Source: Chitinophagaceae bacterium UBA2791
Lineage (GTDB): Bacteria > Bacteroidota > Bacteroidia > Chitinophagales > Chitinophagaceae
Direction of reading: 5' to 3'
DNA: 59,188 nt
Assembly (NCBI GenBank): GCA_002352105.1
Contig: DEHV01000017.1
Span: 40,950 to 100,137, forward strand
Below are positions 51,788 to 59,188 of this stretch, piece after piece. The notes beneath the pieces are model-generated. The model had not been told where the DNA came from and made no database searches. It saw nothing but the letters and a program-made list of their open reading frames with translations. Numbering within the stretch: position 1 is the stretch's first letter; each line of letters opens with the position of its first letter. Position numbers and translations under genes: made by a program.

Positions 51788-53131
51788 ATGATTAGACGCC
51801 CCTTGTTATTCCTCTTAGCTTCCTGCCTGCTGTTTAATGCAGCCTCAGCGCAGAAGTTTTCTTCTAAAAAGAAAGGACATCTTATCGGTTTTAGTTTTAA
51901 CCTTGTTGATTTTACCACGCCTGCAGAGATCAAGGCCAGTTCTCTGGGAGACGCCTTAAAGCAAAAAGGTTGGAAATCCTTCGACAATAAGGATGTTGGC
52001 CTGTCTTTAATGTATTGGAAAGGGCTTACGAACAACATTGATTTCTCCGGCCGCTATAACGGCCTTTTTACCGCAAGCGCTAATGATTTTACCAAGCGTA
52101 CCGGCGCCGAATATGCCAATGAGCTCGAGGCGGCTTTGCATGTGAAAGCGCTGACCGACGACCATTTGTTTAACCCCTTCCTCACCGCAGGTTTGGGAAT
52201 TGGCAACTATAGCGCTAAATGGGCCGGGTATGCGCCGTTGGGAATAGGCGTTCAGGCCAACCTGCTGAGCACCTCCTATGTTTTTTTTCAGGCGCACTAC
52301 CGGTTAAGCTTTAACCAGGATAACCTGAGAAATAACCTATTCTATTCTCTCGGCGTTGCTGAGAATCTTTCAAGACCCAAGGAAGCGCCGATAAAAGAAG
52401 TGCCCATTCCTATTGTTGAGCCAAAAGATACGGATGGCGACGGCGTGGTGGATACCGAAGACGCCTGCCCTGATGTAGCCGGATTGGCCAGTCTCCAGGG
52501 ATGCCCTGACGGCGACGGCGACGGTATTGCCGATAAGGATGATAAGTGTCCGACAGAAGCGGGTACTGCAAAATATAATGGATGTCCAATTCCTGACACC
52601 GATGGCGACGGCGTGAATGACGAAGAGGATAAATGCCCGGATGTGGCGGGCCTGGTAAGATACAACGGATGTCCGATTCCTGATACGGATGGCGACGGCG
52701 TGAACGACGAAGAGGACAAATGTCCCACTGTTGCCGGCGTGCGCGCTAACAACGGCTGCCCTGAAATTAAAGAGGAAGTGATCGCCAAGGTTCAGAAAGC
52801 GGCTGGTCAGATCTTCTTTGCCACCGGTAAGGATGTGCTGCTTAAAAAATCACATGCTCAGTTAAATGAAGTGGTCAAATTGCTGGAAGAAGATCCTACC
52901 CTGAAGTTGGATATTGCCGGCCATACCGATGATGTCGGCGCGGAAGACTTTAACCAGGTATTGTCCGAAAAAAGAGCAAATTCCGTTAGGAATTACATGA
53001 CAGGGAAGGGCATAAGCGAAGACAGGATCACCGCTACCGGTTATGGCGAGGCCCAGCCGATCGCTGATAATAAAACAGCGGCAGGCAGAGCAAAGAATCG
53101 TAGGGTGGAATTGGAATTACGCAACTGGTAA
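51788..53131 (+). CDS. OmpA-family outer-membrane protein with TSP3 repeats
   Basis: 447 residues. Signal peptide about 1-21 (LFNAASAQ). An N-terminal beta-barrel-like region (about 25-195) with alternating strands ends at FYSLGVAENLSR. Four calcium-binding thrombospondin type 3 repeats follow (about 215-325: DTDGDGVVDTEDACPD, DGDGDGIADKDDKCPT, and two DTDGDGVNDEEDKCP). The C-terminal OmpA domain (about 340-447) has GQIFFATGKDVLLKKS, LDIAGHTDDVGAEDFNQVLS and AAGRAKNRRVELELRNW. It anchors the outer membrane to peptidoglycan and is usually abundant. A strong terminator follows. Confidence 0.93.
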   Translation: MIRRPLLFLLASCLLFNAASAQKFSSKKKGHLIGFSFNLVDFTTPAEIKASSLGDALKQKGWKSFDNKDVGLSLMYWKGLTNNIDFSGRYNGLFTASANDFTKRTGAEYANELEAALHVKALTDDHLFNPFLTAGLGIGNYSAKWAGYAPLGIGVQANLLSTSYVFFQAHYRLSFNQDNLRNNLFYSLGVAENLSRPKEAPIKEVPIPIVEPKDTDGDGVVDTEDACPDVAGLASLQGCPDGDGDGIADKDDKCPTEAGTAKYNGCPIPDTDGDGVNDEEDKCPDVAGLVRYNGCPIPDTDGDGVNDEEDKCPTVAGVRANNGCPEIKEEVIAKVQKAAGQIFFATGKDVLLKKSHAQLNEVVKLLEEDPTLKLDIAGHTDDVGAEDFNQVLSEKRANSVRNYMTGKGISEDRITATGYGEAQPIADNKTAAGRAKNRRVELELRNW

Positions 53132-53170
53132 CAGAACAGACGCATTTACCTGATATATGACCCTATTTAC

Positions 53171-53198
53171 AAAACCGGCTCCGAGGAGCCGGTTTTTT
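53171..53198 (+). terminator. Intrinsic terminator of the OmpA-family gene
   Basis: AACCGGCTC, loop CGAG, GAGCCGGTT followed by TTTT: a 9-bp GC-rich stem with U-run, 40 bases past the stop codon. The 5' side begins AAAA so it may work in both directions. Confidence 0.9.
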
Positions 53199-53366
53199 GC
53201 GTTCAGCCCATTATCTACTCCTTATTCCCGGCCGGAACAAGAGGATGGCAGGCCTTCCCCATATTTCATAAAACCGGTCGTTTTTCAGATCTATTCCAAC
53301 AGGAACCTGTTCTTCTTTTTGCTAACTTGTATATGTTTTTGTTGAGCTTTCATTTTAGTTTTTGAC

Positions 53367-55871
53367 ATGACGAGAAACCCAATTGCTCCACTGCTTGTTT
53401 TTTTACTGCTGACTGCCGTCTCATCTTCAGCGCAATCGCATTCGCATGCGGATGCTCATTCTGCGACCGCCCATTCTGCAACCAATGAGCATACATCGGA
53501 AAAATTACCGCTTATTGATAATGTAGAGCCTCAGCCCTTGCTGGCGCAGGCTGTTCGCCTGGATGATGCCCTGAGCTTTCTCGGCAGCTCCCTGTCTGCC
53601 GCTGACTCCAGGCGTCTTAGGGCGCTGAAGGATCTGCCGCATACCGCCGAACTGTCCCGGCGCATTCAGGAGATATTGGATCCTTATTGCCTGGCCATGA
53701 TCAATATCAATCCCGAAGCCCGGGTAAAAGTGATATCCGGTCCGGCAAAAGCCACGCTTACCCAGGGCGGATGGTCGAGCTTTGTGGTAAAGGTGCACAA
53801 TGAATCGGGCGTGAACGCGCGGCTGCAGGTAGAAAGTCCGAATGCGGATTTCCCTTTTAAGGCAGAGAGCGCCGCCCACCAGACAGCAGAGAAAGATAAG
53901 CTCTCCGCCGGGCAGGTAGCGGATCGCTTTCTTGAAATGCAGCTATATGCTAATCCTCCTTTAAAGCCCAACCTGTCGGGCTTGCCGCTTGAGTATGTTG
54001 TGCTGCAGGCATATAGCAAGGATGCGGGGCAGCGGGAGGCGGAGATAGGATTCAATATCGGGCATGGCACCCAGGATATTGGTTTTCGTAATACTATACC
54101 CGTATTATTTGATATCCACCCTTCCGTAAAAGTTGTTTTCCGCGTAAAGGATACCGATGGCACGCCGGCCATGGCTTCGTTTACGATCACTGACGGAGTG
54201 GAGCGGATACTCATAGATACTGTCGATAACAATGCTTCCGTCGATTTCCGGTTAAGGGCGGCCAGGCAAGATAGAACCTACTCTACGAAGGCGGAATTCC
54301 ACGCGCCAAAATTCTATAAAGTGCCCCTGGCGTTAAGGGGTATATATCCGCTGCCTTCTCGTCGGGTGGCTGCCTACGACGAATACCCCGATTTTTTCTT
54401 TCAGCCGCAGGTGTACCGGGCAGACGGAGAGCATGTGCGGCTGGCCCCCGGCAAATACCAGGTCAGGTTTACCCGGGGTCCCGAATACATCATGCAGGAA
54501 AAGGAATTGGTAGTTCCTGAGGGAGTAGATTCCATTGAGGCCCCCTTTCAGTTAAAGAGGTGGATCAATATGGCTTCCCTGGGATGGTATAGCGCCGATC
54601 ATCATGTGCACGCTTCGGGATGCAGCCACTATTATAGCCCTGAGGAAGGCGTTCGTCCCCTCGATATGTGGAGGCAGGTGTTAGGGGAGGACCTGAATGT
54701 CGCGGGCGTCCTTACCTGGGGTCCCAGCTGGTACCACCAGAAAAAAATGTTCACCGGAGAGAGCAATCCGCTTTCCACTTCCAGTAATGTAATGCGTTAT
54801 GATGTGGAGGTGTCGGGATTCCCTTCTTCCCATGCGGGCCACCTGGTATTGCTGAAACTTAAAGAAGATGATTATCCCGGAACCACTAAGGTGGAAGAGT
54901 GGCCAAGCTGGACCCTGCCCGTATTAAAATGGGCAAAAGACCAGGGGAGCGTAACAGGCTATGCGCATTCGGGATGGGGGCTGGAGCCTACTATCGGAAC
55001 CGATGAGTTGCCTAATCTGGTATTGCCAAAGATGGACGGTATCGGCGCTGTGGAGTATGTTGTTGCCGTGACGCAGGGATTGGTGGATATCTACAGCGCG
55101 GGAAATACGGTCGCTCCCTGGGAATTGAATATGTGGTATCATTCGCTTAACTGCGGCTATACGACAAGGCTTAGCGGCGAAACAGATTTTCCCTGCATCT
55201 TTGATGAGCGGGTTGGGTTGGCCCGAAGCTATTTTAAGCCGGAAGGCCCTCTAAATTTCGAGCGTTATGCTGAAGAGATCAAAAAGGGACGGTCTTATAT
55301 TTCCGACGGGTCCTCGCATATTATTGACTTTTCCGTGAACGGGCTGGAGATGGGAACGAAGGATAGCAAGCTCTCTCTTGCCAGGCCCCAGCAGGTAAGG
55401 ATCAGCGCAAAGGTCAACGTCAATCTTCCCCGCGAGCAGGATGAAACCGGCGCTTATATTGCCGGGAAAAAACTAACCGATCCTCCTTTCTGGCATCCTG
55501 AGAGGGCCAGGATAGGCAAACAACAAAAAGTGCGGGTCGAATTGATCGTAAATGGAAAACCAGTGGATACTGCCGTAGTCGACGCGGATGGCGGATGGAA
55601 GAACGTTCAGTTTTCCTATCTTGTTCAGCGGTCGAGTTGGATGGCGTTGAGAATATACCCGAGCGCGCATACCAATCCGATCTTTGTGATGGTAGACAAC
55701 AAACCGATTGCTGTTAAAGAAAGCGCCGAATGGTGCAGAAAGGCGATAGATCAATGTTGGAAGATGAAGGAACCCAGGATCCGGGAGGCCGAGCGTCCTG
55801 CCGCCTTGGCCGCTTATAACGAGGCGCGAAAGGTCTACGACAGGATCATAAAGCAAAGCGAAAGCAGGTAA
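53367..55871 (+). CDS. CehA/McbA-family metallohydrolase, large secreted form
   Basis: 834 residues. Signal peptide about 1-22, then a His/Ala/Ser-rich stretch (SHSHADAHSATAHSATNEH) that may bind metal. Beta-rich region to about 400. The PHP-like catalytic domain (about 405-690) opens ASLGWYSADHHVHASGCSH (metal-binding HxH), with YAHSGWGLEP and FPCIFDERVG further on. CehA/McbA proteins hydrolyse esters or phosphoesters, carbaryl being one known substrate. A C-terminal tail (about 700-834) has beta strands then helices. Likely periplasmic or surface. The next gene (PhyH dioxygenase) starts 23 bases later, so they are probably cotranscribed. Confidence 0.83.
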   Translation: MTRNPIAPLLVFLLLTAVSSSAQSHSHADAHSATAHSATNEHTSEKLPLIDNVEPQPLLAQAVRLDDALSFLGSSLSAADSRRLRALKDLPHTAELSRRIQEILDPYCLAMININPEARVKVISGPAKATLTQGGWSSFVVKVHNESGVNARLQVESPNADFPFKAESAAHQTAEKDKLSAGQVADRFLEMQLYANPPLKPNLSGLPLEYVVLQAYSKDAGQREAEIGFNIGHGTQDIGFRNTIPVLFDIHPSVKVVFRVKDTDGTPAMASFTITDGVERILIDTVDNNASVDFRLRAARQDRTYSTKAEFHAPKFYKVPLALRGIYPLPSRRVAAYDEYPDFFFQPQVYRADGEHVRLAPGKYQVRFTRGPEYIMQEKELVVPEGVDSIEAPFQLKRWINMASLGWYSADHHVHASGCSHYYSPEEGVRPLDMWRQVLGEDLNVAGVLTWGPSWYHQKKMFTGESNPLSTSSNVMRYDVEVSGFPSSHAGHLVLLKLKEDDYPGTTKVEEWPSWTLPVLKWAKDQGSVTGYAHSGWGLEPTIGTDELPNLVLPKMDGIGAVEYVVAVTQGLVDIYSAGNTVAPWELNMWYHSLNCGYTTRLSGETDFPCIFDERVGLARSYFKPEGPLNFERYAEEIKKGRSYISDGSSHIIDFSVNGLEMGTKDSKLSLARPQQVRISAKVNVNLPREQDETGAYIAGKKLTDPPFWHPERARIGKQQKVRVELIVNGKPVDTAVVDADGGWKNVQFSYLVQRSSWMALRIYPSAHTNPIFVMVDNKPIAVKESAEWCRKAIDQCWKMKEPRIREAERPAALAAYNEARKVYDRIIKQSESR

Positions 55872-55894
55872 TTTATCAATCAAAACCTATTCAT

Positions 55895-56752
55895 ATGCCT
55901 ACAACGAACTTGTCTGCCGAGCAGTTGAAAACCTATCATCGGGATGGATATTTGCTGGCGCGGGAATTTTGCAGTAAAGATGAGATTCAGCGCTTGTATC
56001 AGACGGCGCTGGACGATAAGGCCATGGTCGACAATGCTATGGATCTAAATGATCAATCCGGTAAAAAGACGAAGCTTTCTTTGTGGTTCACTCCGGGAAA
56101 TGATGTTTTCGGTTACCTTATCCGCAGCAAAAAAATGATAAACAGCGTTGCGCAGTTGCTGGACGACAACAGTCCCGTATGTCATTTTCATTCCAAGCTG
56201 ATGCAAAAAGAACCGCGTGTGGGCGGCGCCTGGGAATGGCACCAGGATTATGGCTACTGGTATAAGAATCAATTTATGTTTCCCGATAAGCTGATCAGCG
56301 TGATGATTGCCCTGACCCCTGCCAATAAGGAGAATGGCTGTCTGCAGGTGATCAGGGGATCGCATAAAATGGGAAGGGTGAATCACGGTTTTGCCGGCGA
56401 ACAGGTTGGGGCGGATATCGAGATGGTCAATAACGCATTAAAAACAATGGACCTGGAATATTGCGAATTGAATCCCGGGGACGCGCTGTTTTTTCACAGC
56501 AACCTGCTGCATCGTTCCGAGGCCAATCTTTCCGACGCTCCCCGCTGGTCTATTATTTCATGCTATTGTTCTCAATCCAATATTGCTTACCAGGAAACCT
56601 CTACCTCGTGGAATACGCCTGTGGATATGGTCCCGGACGAAGCCATATTAAGTTGGGATGCCGAGTCGTTGTCCAATGCCGATTTCCTGAGGAAAGAAAA
56701 TGATCCCGCATTAAAAGACACCGGCTGGGAGAAAACCGTAACAGTGAAATAA
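55895..56752 (+). CDS. Phytanoyl-CoA dioxygenase family (PhyH) protein
   Basis: 285 residues, Fe(II)/2-oxoglutarate dioxygenase double-stranded beta-helix. The iron facial triad is H and D in GAWEWHQDYGYW (HxD) and the distal H in NLLHRSEANL. The residues CLQVIRGSHKMGRVNHG are typical of bacterial PhyH members. There is no signal peptide. It is encoded right after a secreted metallohydrolase. Bacterial PhyH proteins hydroxylate varied small molecules (sugars, quaternary amines, mugineic-type compounds); the substrate is unknown here. Confidence 0.9.
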   Translation: MPTTNLSAEQLKTYHRDGYLLAREFCSKDEIQRLYQTALDDKAMVDNAMDLNDQSGKKTKLSLWFTPGNDVFGYLIRSKKMINSVAQLLDDNSPVCHFHSKLMQKEPRVGGAWEWHQDYGYWYKNQFMFPDKLISVMIALTPANKENGCLQVIRGSHKMGRVNHGFAGEQVGADIEMVNNALKTMDLEYCELNPGDALFFHSNLLHRSEANLSDAPRWSIISCYCSQSNIAYQETSTSWNTPVDMVPDEAILSWDAESLSNADFLRKENDPALKDTGWEKTVTVK

Positions 56753-56765
56753 GGCCGCGTCTTAT

Positions 56766-58541
56766 TTATTTTAAATAAGCCTTCAACGCTGAAGCCAGCT
56801 TTTCATACCCTTCTTCATTGGGGTGGAGGCCGTCGCTGAACAAGGATTCGTCGATGGTCTGTGTTGCATTCAGCAACACTCTGCCGGGATTGACAAACTG
56901 TACTTTCATCCTGGCCGCCAGTTTAGCGATCTGCTGGTTAAGCGCGACTATCCTTTTCTCCGTTTTTCTCATGGGATATATGCCGGATAAAATCAGTTTA
57001 GCGGCAGGCTGTCTTTCCTTAATAGCAAGGGCCAGGGTCTGCAGGCCTTCTATGATTTCCGCATCGCTGTTTATGCCGACATTGTTTATGCCGATGGTCA
57101 GCAGTATCCGTTTTGCCGTAAATCCGTCCAGCTCGTCGTGATGGATCCTCCATAGCGTATTTTCTATCCTGTCCCAACCATATCCTAAATTAAGGGTATG
57201 AAGCGGCTTCAGGAAAGCGTCCCAGGAGCGTTTGCCGTTAACGATGGAAGCCGCCGGTTCGCCGCCCCACATGTGCATAATGGAATTGCCAATGATAACG
57301 GTTTGCGGAGGATCAGATCTGATCAGCGATAAAACCTCCTGATGCCTGATGGGCCAATCGTAAAAATGGTCCCTGTTTTGTCCGATGGGTTTGGTAGTGA
57401 CAATCTTGCCAACAGGCTCTTTCAGAATAAGCCGAAGCATTTTTTCCACGGCGGCGGCATTCTGCTCCATTCCCAGGTCGTTGGGATGGTCGCTGTCAAC
57501 CGTGGAATTCATGTTGAAACCGATGTCTTTATTGGACAAAAGATAGATCTCCTTTTCCCCCGCCGCCTTCATACGGCTAAATGCTCCGCGTAAGATCTCG
57601 TTTACTTTTTCATAACGGTTATTGCTATCCGGGTTAATGCCGTTTCCCGGGAGGCCGCCGCTATGCTCGGAGAGGAGAATAGGCGTGAGCGGACGTTTCT
57701 CCCTTATCATTCTAACGGCGTTGACAATGCGTTTGTCGACTTCTTCCGGGGGAAAATTATCAGGGTTGACAAGGTTGGGGAGGCAATCCAGCACATAGAC
57801 TTTTGCGTCTATTTCAGCGATCAGGCTAATTACCTCCGGGTCAAGGCGCCCGTTGCCGGAAAACCCCAGGTTGATCAGGGGCCTGTCGAGGTTTCGCTCC
57901 ACTATTGCCGGCCATGCCATTCCGGGCCGGGAGGCGCAACCGCCCTGCGCTATGGATGTGCCGTACGCCACAATGGGTTTTTCTGCGCGTTGCGGAAGGG
58001 GAATGATCGTATCTCCCGAAGGAACGCCGATCTCCATCCAGCTAACGGTATTGTACAACGGAAGATATAAGCGATATTCGTACTTGCCGCGGGCGTTGTC
58101 CCGCTGGGCTATGCCCGAGTTGAAGGTATACTGAATGGTGTCTCCAAAGCTGAAGCGGCCAGGGAGCCAGTACCACTGGCCATTTTTGTCAATACCATAA
58201 AGATCGACGCCGCTGACCCCGGTGGCCGGCATGTGCGGCATCTGGCGTTTTCCCCTGATGCCATACCTTACGACGATCCGCTGCGCATTCGAGTAAAACT
58301 TTACAACCAGGCCCGCGCTGTTTTTGGATAGACTCCACACTGCTTTGGTCACGCTGCTTTCCGCGCGCGCAGGAAGGCGGTCATAAAAATCTTTTACTTC
58401 TTTCGGCCATGCCTGTCCATCTATAACGGGGAAGGCGCTCGAGGCAGGATTCCACCAGGCATAAGCCGGCTCTTCCTGGGCAAGGGAAGACAAGGTTATT
58501 AATAAGATAAGCGCTGAAAAAAGCAATCTGTGAAATCTCAT
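56766..58541 (-). CDS. Tandem SGNH/GDSL hydrolase
   Basis: 591 residues from the ATG at 58541, giving a clean signal peptide (MRFHRLLFSALILLITLSSL). N-terminal beta domain (about 25-185) as in CE2/SGNH esterases. First SGNH domain about 190-385: AYGTSIAQGG (nucleophile S), INLGFSGNGRL, LDCLPNL, and DSDHPNDLG (Asp-His). Second SGNH domain about 405-591: VIIGNSIMHMWGG (nucleophile S), TLNLGYGWDRIEN, LTIGINN, and DGLHPNEEGY (Asp-His). Both have a full catalytic set, so the protein probably removes two acyl groups or acts on two positions of a decorated polysaccharide. It converges on PhyH with a 13-base gap. Confidence 0.88.
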   Translation of the reverse strand: MRFHRLLFSALILLITLSSLAQEEPAYAWWNPASSAFPVIDGQAWPKEVKDFYDRLPARAESSVTKAVWSLSKNSAGLVVKFYSNAQRIVVRYGIRGKRQMPHMPATGVSGVDLYGIDKNGQWYWLPGRFSFGDTIQYTFNSGIAQRDNARGKYEYRLYLPLYNTVSWMEIGVPSGDTIIPLPQRAEKPIVAYGTSIAQGGCASRPGMAWPAIVERNLDRPLINLGFSGNGRLDPEVISLIAEIDAKVYVLDCLPNLVNPDNFPPEEVDKRIVNAVRMIREKRPLTPILLSEHSGGLPGNGINPDSNNRYEKVNEILRGAFSRMKAAGEKEIYLLSNKDIGFNMNSTVDSDHPNDLGMEQNAAAVEKMLRLILKEPVGKIVTTKPIGQNRDHFYDWPIRHQEVLSLIRSDPPQTVIIGNSIMHMWGGEPAASIVNGKRSWDAFLKPLHTLNLGYGWDRIENTLWRIHHDELDGFTAKRILLTIGINNVGINSDAEIIEGLQTLALAIKERQPAAKLILSGIYPMRKTEKRIVALNQQIAKLAARMKVQFVNPGRVLLNATQTIDESLFSDGLHPNEEGYEKLASALKAYLK

Positions 58542-58778
58542 TGTCGTATTTTTTAAATATGTTTTGAAGGTATACAAACTTGTCTTGTCATGTTATTATG
58601 ATCATATATATTCTGTTTACAGGCAGCCTAGCCGGGTCGTTAGGCTGTTTTATTCATTTATTGGATGTAGCGAATGAAAATTTTCAGCAATTATAATTAA
58701 ATTGGCCCTTCCTGAGTAAGGCAATCGGAATGTGTTCAGGGTCCTTCAATCTGAGAATAATATTAAACAGTTATTTAT

Positions 58779-59188
58779 ATGCACAGGTATTTTTTTGTTG
58801 CGGCGCTTTCGCTGGTTTTTTTAGCGGGATGCAAATCCGGGAGCGAGGAAGAGATAAGGGAAAAAGGATTAAGGGCCGAACAAAATGAGCAGGAGGGGAC
58901 CATTTCTGTTTTTCGGGCCGGGGGAAAAAAACCTGTGCTTGTACAGCATGCCAGGGCCGATTTTCGTCCTTATATCCATCCTATCGTAGCTCCGGATGGC
59001 AAAGGCGTTCTTACCGAATACAGTCCCGGTCATCACAAACACCAGACCGGTCTTTATTGGGGATTTACCAGGGTCAACGGCCGCGATTTTTTTCATCACC
59101 CCGAAGGGGATTACTGGCGTAAGGTTTCCGCTACCGTATTGGAAGAAGGAGGGGTAGACAAAGAAGTGAAATGGCAAACCGTTTATGA
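58779..59188 (+). CDS. DUF6807 (PmoA-like) lipoprotein, 5' part
   Basis: The window ends after 136 codons and two bases. Lipoprotein signal MHRYFFVAALSLVFLAGC with the lipidated C18, then a spacer, then FRPYIHPIVAPDGKGVLTEY and GHHKHQTGLYWGFTRVNG, which match the histidine-rich DUF6807 motif. It is the second member of this family in the window, lipidated rather than soluble like the first at 49344-50309. The gene starts 237 bases from the SGNH gene on the opposite strand. Only partial because of the window edge. Confidence 0.8.
   Translation, partial: MHRYFFVAALSLVFLAGCKSGSEEEIREKGLRAEQNEQEGTISVFRAGGKKPVLVQHARADFRPYIHPIVAPDGKGVLTEYSPGHHKHQTGLYWGFTRVNGRDFFHHPEGDYWRKVSATVLEEGGVDKEVKWQTVY

Overview
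The window comes from a Bacteroidota genome, most likely the Chitinophagaceae or a close relative. The evidence is gliding-motility genes gldF and gldG, two proteins with type IX secretion (T9SS) C-terminal signals (one type A, one type B), a fused murF-alr gene, the acpP-fabF-rnc order, many SusC/D-free but lipoprotein-rich surface genes, and promoters that fit the Bacteroidota -7 box TAnnTTTG. The sequence is moderately GC-rich, with more A/T-rich stretches at about 23.3-31 kb and 45-46 kb.

Layout. (1) 0-11.9 kb, housekeeping: the acpP tail, fabF, rnc, methylmalonyl-CoA epimerase (reverse), a cysteine desulfurase plus an A-type Fe-S carrier, gldF-gldG, terC, the murF-alr fusion and lspA. 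(2) 12-21.3 kb: a lipoprotein, a large T9SS protein, fumC, an enoyl-CoA hydratase, a stand-alone B12-binding mutase subunit, gltX and a polysaccharide deacetylase. (3) 21.3-31 kb, loose and partly A/T-rich: an orphan terminator, tatD, tRNA-Ser(GGA) followed by hairpins and a short copy of the tRNA 3' end, a T9SS type-B propeller-like protein, an OmpA-domain protein, a truncated MFS transporter next to a sugar-acid dehydratase, and a Crp/Fnr regulator with an N-terminal four-cysteine cluster. (4) 31.4-36.9 kb, a carbohydrate-use operon: ROK kinase, GRP-type sugar permease, SIS-domain isomerase or deglycase, and a GH38-like glycosidase broken by a one-base frameshift in a run of five G. (5) 37.1-42.8 kb, a compact respiratory operon. 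(6) 42.9-59.2 kb: an esterase-PKD lipoprotein, a beta-helix protein, a cytochrome c dehydrogenase-like lipoprotein, two DUF6807 proteins, small lipoproteins, an OmpA/TSP3 porin, a CehA/McbA metallohydrolase, a PhyH dioxygenase and a tandem-SGNH esterase.

The most notable element is the respiratory operon. It encodes a 61-residue single-span protein, a CuA subunit II with its own cytochrome c domain, a haem-copper subunit I, an SCO copper chaperone with a C-terminal membrane anchor, and a 649-residue fusion of di-haem cytochrome b, a 2[4Fe-4S] ferredoxin and an FlpD/MvhD domain. Subunit I lacks the His-Pro-Glu-Val-Tyr motif (it reads HSSQQ) and has HFK where HFH is expected. Taken together these suggest a non-standard terminal reductase, possibly for NO or another ligand rather than an ordinary O2 reductase. 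It would be fed by a membrane conduit that could accept electrons from cytoplasmic iron-sulfur or flavin donors. The function is inferred; the motifs are read directly from the sequence.

No rRNA, CRISPR array, transposase or integrase was recognised.
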